NCBI GenBank assembly: GCA_913776045.1
Contig: CAJYOI010000017.1
Coordinates: 1-64,000 of the forward strand
Source: an uncultured Sphingomonas sp.
GTDB lineage: Bacteria; Pseudomonadota; Alphaproteobacteria; Sphingomonadales; Sphingomonadaceae
Direction of reading: 5' to 3'
DNA: 64,000 nucleotides
Shown: piece after piece, positions 35,555 through 44,405 of the stretch
Layout of the letters: each line of letters begins with the position of its first letter
Position numbering within the stretch: position 1 is the stretch's first letter
Made by a program: the position numbers and the translations under genes
The notes under the pieces: model-generated
Told to the model about the DNA's origin: nothing
Seen by the model: only the letters and a program-made list of their open reading frames with translations
Databases searched by the model: none

Positions 35555-37867
35555 TCAGGCGCGCAGGCGGGTGAAGTCGTCCTGTGACGTATGCAACATA
35601 CGGTGGACTTCGGTGTTCGAGATCGGCTTGCTGAAATAATAGCCCTGAATGTGGCTGCAGCCTTGTTCGCGCAGGATGTCGAGCTGGTCGGAATTTTCGA
35701 CTCCTTCCGCGGTCGTCTCCATGCCCAGCGCTTCAGCCAGTGTCGTGATCGATTTGATGATCGCGGTCGCGCTGCCGCCGCCGTTCAGCAGGTCGATGAT
35801 GAAGCTGCGGTCGATCTTGATCTTGTCGAACGGGAACGCCCTTAGGTAGCTGAGCGAGGAATAGCCGGTCCCGAAATCGTCGAGCGCCACGCGCACGCCC
35901 AGCGCCCGCAGGCTGTGCAGCGAGGCGAGCGTCGCTTCGGGATTGTCGATGAACAGGCTCTCGGTAATCTCCAGCTCCAGCCGCTGCGGCGGAAGACCAC
36001 TTTCCGACAACGCTTGCAGGATGACCGTGGACAGACCGGGATTGCGGAACTGGACGGGCGAGACGTTCACCGCGATGCGGACGTCGTCGGGCCAGTTGCG
36101 CGCGGTGCGGCACGCCTCGCGGATTACCCATTCGCCGATCGGCACGATCAGGCCGGTATCCTCGGCGAGCGGAATGAAGTCGACCGGAGACACCAGCCCG
36201 CGGGTTGGGTGATTCCAGCGCAGCAGCGCCTCGAACGCCGACACCCGGGTTTCTGCCAGGTCGAACAGCGGCTGGAACATCAGCGACAGCTGCCCCTCGG
36301 CGATGGCGTCGTGCAGGTCGAGTTCCATCTGTCGGCGCTTGCGCGCTTCGGCATCCATCGCGGCTTCGAAGAAGCGATAGCCGCCGCGCCCGTCGTGCTT
36401 GGCGCGGTAGAGTGCGAGGTCCGCGTTCCTGGCCAGCATCACCGGGTCGCTGCCGTCGTCGCCCAGGATAGCGATGCCGACGCTTGTACCCGGCACGATC
36501 CGGTGGCCGTTGACGATGCAGGGTTCGGCGACGACGCGGATTAGTTCGTGCGCCATCCGGTCGAACGTGCGATGGTCCTCGAACAGGACGAGCGCGAATT
36601 CGTCACCACCCAGTCGCGCGACGAAGCCGTCGCCGGCGAAATCGGTCAAGCGGCGCGCGGTGTCGCACAACAGGGCGTCGCCGGTCGGGTGACCCAGCGT
36701 ATCGTTGACGACCTTGAATTGATCGAGGTCGAGATAGAACAGCGCCTGGCGCCGGTTGGTACCGTCGCGGGCGAGAGCATTGCCGAGATATTCCCGCAGC
36801 AGCACGCGATTGGCGAGGCCGGTCAGGCCATCGTGCAACGCCATGTGGGTAATCTGCCGCTCGCGCGCGCCGATATCATCGACCATGCGATTGAAGCTGG
36901 CGGCAAGCGCGCCGATCTCGTCCCGGGTCGTCACGTCGACCTGCGTATAGTCCCCCTTCGCCGCCAGTTTGGCCGCCGCCTTCAGCGCGATGATCGGCCG
37001 GGTGATCCGCCGCGCCAGCAGAAAGCTGCCGGCGCCGGCCAGGCCGACACCGACGATGCCGCAGCCGAGCAGCAGCCAGAGCATCGGGCGATAGTCGGCC
37101 AGCGCCCGGGTCACGCTGTGCTGTAACAGCAGCATTTGCGGTTCGCCCGCGCGGAAGGACGCGATCGGCGAGGCTTGGACCAGCATCCGCGTGCCGCCGA
37201 CATCCTGTTCGATGGCGTTTCCGCTGCGCTGGGCAGCGGTCAGCGTCGCGGCCGGGACGATGCGCGGAGCAAGGTCGATCGACGACAGCTTCGCCAGCCG
37301 CGCCATCTCTCCGGCGTCGAGCTCGTTGCCGAACACGACCCAGCCAATCGTCACCGGCGCCTTGACCGCGGAGGCAGCGGCGTTGAACTGCCGCGCGCCG
37401 ATGCGCAGGACACCACGCGTGCGGCCATTCTCCAGCGCCGCCAGCAACTCGTCGGCCTCGTTGGTCGACAGCGCCCCGCGATAGCCGACGACCGCGCCGT
37501 CCACACCCACGAAAAACGCCTGATCGAGGTTCAGGCGACTGCGCAGCGATTCGAGCGCCGATCCGATCGTCGGGGCATCGTCGGTCGCGACGGCGCTGCG
37601 GAAGCCGAAGTCGGCCGCCAGCACGGTGCTCGCGTCGCCCAGTTGTGCGTAGCGCATCGCCGCCACGCGGTCGAACACCTTGGCGCTGGCGGTCATCTCG
37701 CTGCGGATCATGTGCTCGGCGTAGCGGCTGATCCCCGCGTTGGCTCCCATGAGGATCAGTCCCATGGCGACCGCGAAGAGCGCGCTGTAGAACAGCGTGA
37801 GCTTGGCCGACAGCGAGGCACGGACCAGCGCGAGCAGGCGCGGCAGGAGCGGGCGGGGCAGGCGCAC
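35555..37867 (-). CDS. Membrane GGDEF-EAL protein with periplasmic sensor and HAMP
   Basis: Cyclic-di-GMP enzyme of 770 residues. It has a span near 24-41, a periplasmic sensor domain of about 42-260 (double-Cache-like), a second span near 262-285, HAMP 286-338, a GGDEF domain with intact GGDEF at 420-424, and an EAL domain with EALLRW near 546 plus DDFGTGYSSLSYL and the TAEGVEN motif. Both catalytic halves look competent, so it may make and degrade c-di-GMP. The cupredoxin gene lies eight bases upstream of its start on the same strand, which suggests one transcript. Confidence 0.93.
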   Translation of the reverse strand: MRLPRPLLPRLLALVRASLSAKLTLFYSALFAVAMGLILMGANAGISRYAEHMIRSEMTASAKVFDRVAAMRYAQLGDASTVLAADFGFRSAVATDDAPTIGSALESLRSRLNLDQAFFVGVDGAVVGYRGALSTNEADELLAALENGRTRGVLRIGARQFNAAASAVKAPVTIGWVVFGNELDAGEMARLAKLSSIDLAPRIVPAATLTAAQRSGNAIEQDVGGTRMLVQASPIASFRAGEPQMLLLQHSVTRALADYRPMLWLLLGCGIVGVGLAGAGSFLLARRITRPIIALKAAAKLAAKGDYTQVDVTTRDEIGALAASFNRMVDDIGARERQITHMALHDGLTGLANRVLLREYLGNALARDGTNRRQALFYLDLDQFKVVNDTLGHPTGDALLCDTARRLTDFAGDGFVARLGGDEFALVLFEDHRTFDRMAHELIRVVAEPCIVNGHRIVPGTSVGIAILGDDGSDPVMLARNADLALYRAKHDGRGGYRFFEAAMDAEARKRRQMELDLHDAIAEGQLSLMFQPLFDLAETRVSAFEALLRWNHPTRGLVSPVDFIPLAEDTGLIVPIGEWVIREACRTARNWPDDVRIAVNVSPVQFRNPGLSTVILQALSESGLPPQRLELEITESLFIDNPEATLASLHSLRALGVRVALDDFGTGYSSLSYLRAFPFDKIKIDRSFIIDLLNGGGSATAIIKSITTLAEALGMETTAEGVENSDQLDILREQGCSHIQGYYFSKPISNTEVHRMLHTSQDDFTRLRA

Positions 37868-37875
37868 TGGGGAGC

Positions 37876-38484
37876 TTAACGCAGCGCCACGGTGATGCGC
37901 TTGGCGATGTCGCCGGTCGCGGGCACGTCGAGGGGGAAGGTCGCCTCGTTCAATCGCGATTTCAGTCGCGGATGCCAGATCGTCAACGCCGCTCGACCGC
38001 CGGTAACGCCGGCGATGCGCGTATCGCCAGCCGCCGCGGTCTTGCCAGCGAACGGCGTATCGACGACGCGGATGAAGCCCGACATCGTATCATGGATGTT
38101 GCAACCAAGAGCCACGGTGCCGACCGATGTGAATGTATGGGTGCGGCTCTGGTCCTGGCCGAACAGCTTCAGCTCGAACTTCGCTGGCTTCGAAAAACTG
38201 TAGACGTGGTGACGCACCTTGTCCTGGTTGGGAAAGGCGACGGTCGCGCCCACCGGCACGATCAGCGTGCCCGGATTGAAGGCAATATTCTTCTGGACCA
38301 TCGTGTTGGCCCATGGAAAGCGGATCGGGCCGGCGGGTACGCCTGCGGCCGGATGGATGGTGACGACCGCATCGGGGACCGGCTGGCCGGCGGCATCAAC
38401 GATACGCACGGCGACCGTTCCGGCTTCGGCCGACATCGGTGCCACGACCGCGCTTGCCGCGATCAGGAGAGGGAGGTGCTTCAT
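37876..38484 (-). CDS. Exported cupredoxin-like protein
   Basis: Periplasmic protein of 202 residues with a signal peptide ending in MSAEAGT. It has the features of a type 1 copper site: His92/His93 in VRHHVYSF, then Cys128, His131 and Met134 in GCNIHDTMSGF. Similar proteins are often named methylamine utilization protein, but no methylamine dehydrogenase is present. It is encoded just upstream of the GGDEF-EAL gene, which suggests it takes part in periplasmic redox sensing; that is inference. Confidence 0.85.
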   Translation of the reverse strand: MKHLPLLIAASAVVAPMSAEAGTVAVRIVDAAGQPVPDAVVTIHPAAGVPAGPIRFPWANTMVQKNIAFNPGTLIVPVGATVAFPNQDKVRHHVYSFSKPAKFELKLFGQDQSRTHTFTSVGTVALGCNIHDTMSGFIRVVDTPFAGKTAAAGDTRIAGVTGGRAALTIWHPRLKSRLNEATFPLDVPATGDIAKRITVALR

Positions 38485-38587
38485 ACCGGCCGCTCTACCC
38501 AGAGATGCGTCAATTACGGGTTAAAGCCGAGATGAAGGCATTCCGGTTTTTAGGGTGATATTTACCATCCGGGTGGATAGGCGGGAT

Positions 38588-39463
38588 ATGCGTTGCTCGA
38601 ACCCCACCTCACTTTACGTAATTTGCGCGACCTTGGTTGCGACGCCCGCCGCTGCTCAGGATGTCGGGGCGCCCGGTAAACTGTTGCTGACCAACGGGAT
38701 CGGCACGATCGAGGGGGCTGCCGGCGGCGGACTGACACCCTGGGCGGTGATCGCCGGCAACGCGACCAAGGATGGCGTCGGCGGCCAGGCGAGCGCGACG
38801 GTCGTCGCTCTGCCCGACTACGACGTCAGCGCCCTGTCGGGCGCGATCGGCGGTTGGAACCGGATCGAGCTGAGCTTCGGGCGGCAGATCTTCGACACCA
38901 ACCGCGTCGGCGGGGCGCTGGGCCTGGGCAACGATTTCAAGTTCGACCAGAATGTCTTCGGTGCCAAGGTTCGCGTGGCCGGCGATGTCGTCTATGGTGC
39001 GGCGTGGATGCCCGCGATCGCTCTCGGCGTGGAGCACAAGGACAGCCTGGACGATGCCGTCGTCCGCGCCGTGGGCGCGAAGCACGGCGCCGGTACCGAC
39101 TATTATGCCAGCGCGACCAAGCTGTTCCTGAACTGGTCGCTGCTCGCCAATGTCACCGTCCGCGCGACCAAGGCCAATCAGAACGGTCTGCTGGGGCATG
39201 GCGGAACGCTCGGTGATGCGCACCGGGTGCAGATGGAAGGGTCGCTGGCGTACCAGCTGTCACGCCGGCTGGTGGTGGGGGCCGAATATCGCAGCAAGCC
39301 CAGCAACCTGGTCATTGCGCGCGAGGACGACTGGGCCGACGCCTTCGTCGCCTGGGGCGTCAACCGCCATGTGACCGCGACCGTCGCCTATACCGACCTC
39401 GGGTCGATCGCGACGTTCGACAAGCAGCGCGGCGTCCTGTTCCAGTTGCAGGGCGCGTTCTAG
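38588..39463 (+). CDS. DUF3034-type outer-membrane protein
   Basis: Predicted barrel of 291 residues with signal peptide MRCSNPTSLYVICATLVATP then AAAQ, repeated beta-strand patterns, and a C-terminal Phe (LFQLQGAF) as needed for outer-membrane insertion. The start at 38588 places the signal peptide at the N-terminus; an earlier GTG at 38555 is less likely. It is divergent from the cupredoxin gene and followed by a truncated hemoglobin gene. Function unknown. Confidence 0.8.
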   Translation: MRCSNPTSLYVICATLVATPAAAQDVGAPGKLLLTNGIGTIEGAAGGGLTPWAVIAGNATKDGVGGQASATVVALPDYDVSALSGAIGGWNRIELSFGRQIFDTNRVGGALGLGNDFKFDQNVFGAKVRVAGDVVYGAAWMPAIALGVEHKDSLDDAVVRAVGAKHGAGTDYYASATKLFLNWSLLANVTVRATKANQNGLLGHGGTLGDAHRVQMEGSLAYQLSRRLVVGAEYRSKPSNLVIAREDDWADAFVAWGVNRHVTATVAYTDLGSIATFDKQRGVLFQLQGAF

Positions 39464-39490
39464 ATCCATCGCTTTCGGAGCCGACTTTCC

Positions 39491-39979
39491 ATGTTTTTCG
39501 CTATCGTCCTGGCTCTTGCCGCCGCACCGCAGGACCTGCCCGCGCCGCACCGCATGCCGGGGGAGGAGGCGGTCGATCCGTACACGCCGTCGCCTGCCAA
39601 TGCCGGTGCGACACCGTTTGCCGGTGATGGCATGGCACGCGCGTTTCATGGCCAGGACGGCATCCGGCGCATCGTTGACCGCTTCGTCGCGAGCAATTTC
39701 GCCGACCCGCGGATCGGCGAAATCTTCATGAACCAGGACAAGGTTCGGCTGAAGCGGACGTTGTTCGAGCAATTCTGCTACATCCTGAACGCCGGCTGTT
39801 CCTACACCGGCCGCGACATGAAATCGGCGCACAAGGACATGGGCGTGCAGCAGGCCGACATGAACCGCTTAGTCGAAAACCTGCAGGCGGCGATGCGCGC
39901 CGAGAACGTCGGCTTCGCCGCGCAGAACCGCTTTCTGGCGAAGCTGGCGCCGATGAGCCGAGACGTGGTCGGGCGATAA
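39491..39979 (+). CDS. Group 1 truncated hemoglobin, apparently exported
   Basis: Haem protein of 162 residues. The core from about residue 50 to 155 is the short globin fold: FHGQDGIRRIVDRFVASNF, then the CD/E region, and proximal His114 in MKSAHKDMGV. Before the globin there is a hydrophobic start MFFAIVLALAAAPQ and a Pro-rich linker, so the protein is probably sent to the periplasm. Truncated hemoglobins bind oxygen or nitric oxide. It follows the DUF3034 gene by 27 bases. Confidence 0.88.
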   Translation: MFFAIVLALAAAPQDLPAPHRMPGEEAVDPYTPSPANAGATPFAGDGMARAFHGQDGIRRIVDRFVASNFADPRIGEIFMNQDKVRLKRTLFEQFCYILNAGCSYTGRDMKSAHKDMGVQQADMNRLVENLQAAMRAENVGFAAQNRFLAKLAPMSRDVVGR

Positions 39980-40335
39980 GCCAGATCGGGCGAATTACCG
40001 GGCATCGCCGGAGTCAGTAACGTCGGTCGGCAACCATTGTCCTGCCGCACACGCGACACGCCGTCGGGTTTCACCGAATTGCGGATCGGCGGGGCAGCGT
40101 TGAAGATCGTTCGTCGCCCGATAGATCGGGCACAATCTTAACCGCGAGCTTAACCGCGAGACCATATTCGCCCGCTTCAGGCACGAGCTTCAAATGGTTG
40201 CTTTGGGTGGTAGCACGAACCCGCTCCGCGGGATGGTTGTGTTGAGCGAGGTTGAGGCGACGTCGCGGGTGTAGCGCGTCGGTTGAGCGCTGCTCGTCAG
40301 AGGCAGAGCATCGGGGCTCCACGAGTAGGAGCCCT
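39980..40335. other. Gene-free left margin of the IS91-type unit
   Basis: No gene is supported. The stretch contains a hairpin at 40116-40131 (GCCCGAT-AG-ATCGGGC) and a 12-bp direct repeat (40137-40160). It ends where the 5'-truncated recombinase begins, so the left end of the mobile unit probably lies within it. Confidence 0.5.
40137..40160. repeat. Two tandem 12-bp copies
   Basis: CTTAACCGCGAG occurs twice in direct succession. It may be a duplication scar at the left edge of the mobile-element region. No function is claimed. Confidence 0.6.
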
Positions 40336-40825
40336 ACCTTGCGCGGGTCGGAGGTGACGGCGCTGAAGGTGCGCGACATCGACAGCGAGCGGATGCTGTT
40401 CCGGGTCGAGCATGGCAAGGGCGGGCAGGCCCGCAACGCCATGCTCCCAGAAGGCCTGCTCGCCTTGCTGCGCGTGGTGGAAGGCCGGGCGGCAGCTGGG
40501 CGTCATGCACCCGGACGGCTGGCTGTTCCCCGGCCAGCACTACCTCAAGCCGCTGAGCGCCCGGCAACTGCATGGCGTCGTCGTCGAGGCGGGGCAGGCC
40601 GCGGGGCTGGACAAGCGCATCGAACCGCACACGCTGCGGCACTGCTTCGCCACGCACCTGCTCGAAGACGGCGTCGACGTGCGCGTCATTCAGGCGCTGT
40701 TGGGCCATGTCCGGCTCGGCACCACCGCCTTCTATACCAAGGTCGCGACCCGCACGATGCGCGCCGTGACCAGCCCGCTCTACCGGCTGAGGGCAAGCAC
40801 CCCCAGGGAGAGTCCGCCCGGCTGA
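40336..40825 (+). pseudogene. Tyrosine recombinase, 5'-truncated and frameshifted
   Basis: Two frames together give the C-terminal catalytic domain of a XerC/D-type recombinase. The first reads [20 protein letters not shown] (with the first catalytic Arg) up to about LLALLR; the second continues [20 protein letters not shown] and includes [11 protein letters not shown], the LLGH box and the nucleophile Tyr in TTAFYTKV. A likely 2-base deletion in a CG run near 40470 breaks the frame. The N-terminal arm-binding domain is missing. Recombinases of this type accompany some IS91-family transposases, which fits the next gene. Confidence 0.85.
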
Positions 40826-40832
40826 CCGGGCG

Positions 40833-42026
40833 TTGCGCGCCTCGCTCGAGGTCGCCGATATATTCCGCGCTGCCGGTCCCGCATACCGGGCGGCGCGTGC
40901 CGGACACCTGGGCCTCGACCAGCTCGAGGTCATGTCGGCGATAGAGACCTGCCGCACCGCGGTCATGGGCGGGCACGTCAAGGTCTGCACCTACTGCGGG
41001 CACTGGCGGGTCGCTTACAACAGCTGCCGGAACCGGCACTGCCCGCGGTGCCAGGGCGCGGCCGCGCGCACTTGGCTCGCCGAGCGCGAGGCCGACCTGC
41101 TGCCGGTCGGCTACTTCCACGTCGTGTTCACGCTGCCGGCCGAGGTCGCTCAGGTCGCGCTCCAGAACAAGGCGGCGCTCTACGGCCTGCTTTTCCAGGC
41201 GGCGTCGGAGACGATGACGACCATCGCTGCGGACCCGAAGCACCTCGGTGCCCGCATCGGCATCACGGCTGTGCTTCACACGTGGGGGTCGGCGATGATC
41301 CACCACCCGCACATCCACTTGATTGTCCCAGGCGGCGGGTTGTCGGCGGACGGCAGCCGCTGGGTGTCGTCGCGCCCGGCCTACCTGTTACCGGTGCGCG
41401 TGCTCGGTAGGTTGTTCCACCGCCTTTTCCTGACCCGGCTGGCGGCGCTGCACGATGCCGGGCGGATCGCCTTCTTCGGCAGCCTTGCGCACCTCACCGA
41501 CCGGCGCGCCTTCATGCGTCACCTGTCACCGGTCCGGAAGAAGCGTTGAGTCGTCTACGCCAAGCCGCCATTTGCCGGACCCGAGACGGTGCTCGCCTAC
41601 CTTTCGCGCTACACCCACCGCGTCGCCATCTCGAACAGCCGGCTCCTGCGCTTCGACCAGACCGGCGTCACCTTCCGCTTTAAGGACTATCGTCGTGCCG
41701 GTGCCGAACGGCAGCAGGTTATGACCCTAGCCGCCGACGAGTTCATCCGCCGCTTCCTGCTCCATGTCCTGCCCAAGGGGTTCCACCGCATCCGCCACTA
41801 CGGCCTGCTCGCCGGCGCCACCCGCAAGACCACGCTCGATCACGTCCGCCGGCTGCTTGGGGTCGCCCCGGCGCCCGCAGACGTTGCCGAGATTGAACCG
41901 CCGGATCTGCGTCCGCCATGCCCATGCTGCGGCGGGCATATGGTCATCGTCGAGACCTTCGAGCGTCGGCGTCAGCCTCGCGCGCCACCCGCCTCGGGAC
42001 CTCTATCCGGGACGCAGATACCATGA
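40833..42026 (+). pseudogene. IS91-family transposase with in-frame stop
   Basis: HUH/Y-type rolling-circle transposase. The N-terminal zinc-finger block is CTYCGHWRVAYNSCRNRHCP, the HUH metal site is HHPHIHLIVPGGG, and the catalytic Tyr lies in YLSRYTHRVAISNSRL. The frame is interrupted by TGA at 41547-41549 between SPVRKKR and VVYAKPPF; family members have Trp there, so a TGG-to-TGA change is likely. Both parts are in the same frame, so readthrough would give a full protein of 397 residues. The start appears to be TTG at 40833. The element ends were not identified. Confidence 0.88.
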
Positions 42027-42712
42027 CCCGGCATGGCTTGCTCGCCATCTACCCCGCAGCGCCAACGATTGCGGAAACGGACGGGCATGTGCCGGTCTCC
42101 GCCGCAGGTGCCGTCGGGTCCAACGAAAGCCGGTCATCTGCCGGTGAAAAGCTACTTCGCCGCTTGGATTCGGACGGTCTGCATCCACGACATCGCGCGC
42201 GCCCACCGTGGCACCCCGACGCTTAGTCCGGCTGAAGCCGAAAACCCGATAGCGCACCGGTTGAGGCCCGCGGGTTCGGGCTTCCAGGACTTTCGTACGC
42301 CTGTCGGCTCCCGAAACTCTTCAGGAAAGCAGCCCGTCCGCTTTCCGGCAGGCAGATGGCGTAACTGTACGTGTGTTCATGAAGCTCGTATTGGCAGCTA
42401 CGCGCCTCGTTCCAGCTGTTCCGAAAGGTGACTGCGCGTACCGAAGAGCTGCCGTTCATATTCTTGTGGGAGCGGCGGCTCGAATAAGCGCCTCTGAGAA
42501 AAATTGTGCTGTTCTGGAGTGATATGTGATCGACATTGCATAGTGACAGAACTTGGGTCGGTTTCTGATTACGCTCTGGATCCCCGCCATCGTGTCCGTT
42601 CCGATAAAAATGTATGCTGCTTCGCCGAAGAGGACCGTCCTGTTCATGGGACGCCAATAACTGATTACAGAGAAGGCGATGGACGGAACCGAGCAGGCCG
42701 GTGATCACGACT
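42027..42712. other. Gene-free region right of the IS91 transposase
   Basis: No supported gene. The right part (about 42430-42690) is less GC-rich than the flanks, and short frames carry no motif. It should include the right end of the IS91-type unit and a join to the glycoside hydrolase remnant. Confidence 0.5.
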
Positions 42713-42920
42713 GGGCGCGGGATTACAATCGCGCGCGGGTTGAGCGACCCCAATCGGTATGTCGGATCGGTGCGTCTGAATGGCCGGCCGCTTCGGCGCG
42801 GCTATATTCGGCACGATGAGCTGCTGGCCGGCGGGACGCTGGAATTTCCGCATGTCGCGGACGCCAATTCGGAAATGGGCCACCGCTACGAATGAGCGAC
42901 CCTATTCGATGACCCGTTGA
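42713..42920 (+). pseudogene. C-terminal remnant of a glycoside hydrolase family 92 protein
   Basis: The frame GLSDPNRYVGSVRLNGRPLR then RGYIRHDELLAGGTLEF matches the C-terminal beta-sandwich of GH92 alpha-mannosidases. After TLEF the frame is wrong; shifting by one base gives RMSRTPIRKWATATNERPYS ending at TGA 42918-42920, as expected for this family's C-terminus. One extra T near 42841-42846 explains the shift. The rest of the roughly 750-residue enzyme is gone, probably lost when the mobile element arrived. Confidence 0.65.
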
Positions 42921-42969
42921 TCTGCCGAGCAGGCTGCCCGGCGGAACCGTCGTACGCCGCCGAGCCGGG

Positions 42970-44346
42970 TTACCACACCAGAAAATCTGCGCCGTCATCG
43001 ACAGCCAGGATCGTGTCCGCGAGGCGCGTGGCCTGTGGCCGCGTCATCGGCATCGCCGCCCGCATCGCGCAATCGACGAACTTGGCGCGCAGATCCTCGT
43101 CCGACGTCGGGTAATCGGGATGGCCGGCGGCTTGTGGTATGGCGAGGTGCAGCCGCTGGCCGTCTTGCATTACGATCGTGACGCTCCCGCTCGCAGCCTG
43201 CACGCGTCCCCAGGTTCGATTTCGGACCGGGACGACCTTATCGGCGATGGCGCGCACCTGAGGATTGGTCAGTGCTGCCGGAGCGAATGTGTCGAGCGTC
43301 ACGGCGCCGTGGACCAGTGCCGCGGCGACGGTGAAGGGGATCGAGAATTTGGCGTCGATCGCACTCGACGGCGCGACCTTGATGGCACGGGGTTCGACAA
43401 GCATCTCCTGGACCGGGCCGATCTCCACCTCGATCAGCGTAATCTCGGCGAGCGCGATCCGGGACCGGAGGGCAAGCGCGGCCTCAATATAGGCATGCGT
43501 CCCGCGACAGGCCGGCCAGGGCTTGAAGCTGACTTCGTCCCCCAGGAAGCGGGCGCCCATGTCGGCCAGCAGCACGTCGGCACGCAGTCCGCCGCCGTGG
43601 AGCGCGAAGAACCCACCACGCCCCTCCAGCGGGGCCGCGAAGGCGCGGACGCCGCGCCGGGCGAGCAGCGCGCCACTGACGGCCGCGCGGGCCGCAAACC
43701 CCTCCCGCACGCCACGCAGGCGCGTATCCGCATCGAACTTGATCTCGGCCGGAAAGCTGGCCTGGCACAGGGCAAGGCCGATCGCCTGGACGATGCCGTC
43801 GGCGTCGAGGCCGAGCAGCTTGGCGCATCCCGCCGCGGCGCCGATCGTTCCGGCGAAAGGCGGCGGATACCAGCCCCCGTCCTCGAAGGGGCGCGCCGGG
43901 GCGAGACTGATGCGACACGCCAGGTCGCTGCCGAGCGCCATTGCGGTCAGAAACGCCTGGCGATCGATCGCGGAATGCGCGTCGGCGATCGCCAGCAGCG
44001 CAGGCACCAGTGCGGCATTGGGGTGCGCGGGGCCGGCGTCGAACGTGTCGCCGAAATCGAGCGCGTGGCCCAGCGCTCCGTTCGCGAACGCCGCGGCCGC
44101 CATCGGCACGCGCGCGTCGCAGCCGAGCAGCCGCGCGTCCGGCACGCCGCCATCGGCGATGGCCTGATCCCGGAACGGCCGCGCATCGGGCGCGAGCGTT
44201 GTGGCGGCGAGCATGACGCCCATGGCATCGAGCAGCGCACGAGAGGTCGCGTGCCGGGTGGAGGGGGGCAGATCGTCGAAACCGGCCGCGGCGAAATGCT
44301 CGGCGATGCGACGTGTGACGGGCTGGACGGTTGAGTCTGTCTGCAT
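42970..44346 (-). CDS. MmgE/PrpD-family protein
   Basis: Member of the 2-methylcitrate dehydratase / cis-aconitate decarboxylase / ADS-like family, 458 residues. Conserved parts: ALGHALDFGDTFD near residue 92, the long helical domain with GSDLACRI, and the second domain with SFKPWPACRGTHAYIEAALA. The family catalyses dehydration, decarboxylation or isomerisation of small carboxylic acids; the substrate here is unknown, and no other methylcitrate gene is present. The ATG at 44346 has no Shine-Dalgarno, and a LacI-type operator lies just upstream of it. Divergent from an exported hydrolase gene. Confidence 0.85.
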   Translation of the reverse strand: MQTDSTVQPVTRRIAEHFAAAGFDDLPPSTRHATSRALLDAMGVMLAATTLAPDARPFRDQAIADGGVPDARLLGCDARVPMAAAAFANGALGHALDFGDTFDAGPAHPNAALVPALLAIADAHSAIDRQAFLTAMALGSDLACRISLAPARPFEDGGWYPPPFAGTIGAAAGCAKLLGLDADGIVQAIGLALCQASFPAEIKFDADTRLRGVREGFAARAAVSGALLARRGVRAFAAPLEGRGGFFALHGGGLRADVLLADMGARFLGDEVSFKPWPACRGTHAYIEAALALRSRIALAEITLIEVEIGPVQEMLVEPRAIKVAPSSAIDAKFSIPFTVAAALVHGAVTLDTFAPAALTNPQVRAIADKVVPVRNRTWGRVQAASGSVTIVMQDGQRLHLAIPQAAGHPDYPTSDEDLRAKFVDCAMRAAMPMTRPQATRLADTILAVDDGADFLVW

Positions 44347-44350
44347 ATTA

Positions 44351-44364
44351 TGCAAACGCTTTCA
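44351..44364. promoter_or_regulatory. Probable second LacI-type operator
   Basis: TGCAAACGCTTTCA; on the minus strand TGAAAGCGTTTGCA matches the perfect palindrome at the lacI-P450 promoter in 12 of 14 positions. It sits 4 bases upstream of the MmgE/PrpD ATG and 42 bases from the divergent hydrolase start, so binding could repress both genes. Confidence 0.55.
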
Positions 44365-44405
44365 TTTCTACAGCCCGGAAAGCAAGCGGAAAGCGACTGG
44401 TGGCT

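Noticed and set aside
40116-40131. Hairpin GCCCGAT-AG-ATCGGGC considered as a terminator
   Set aside because: It is about 140 bases from the hemoglobin stop and has no T-tract; left as a simple palindrome.
42033-42431. Frames right of the IS91 transposase
   Set aside because: No motif, no ribosome-binding site, and odd composition; probably element end and scar DNA.
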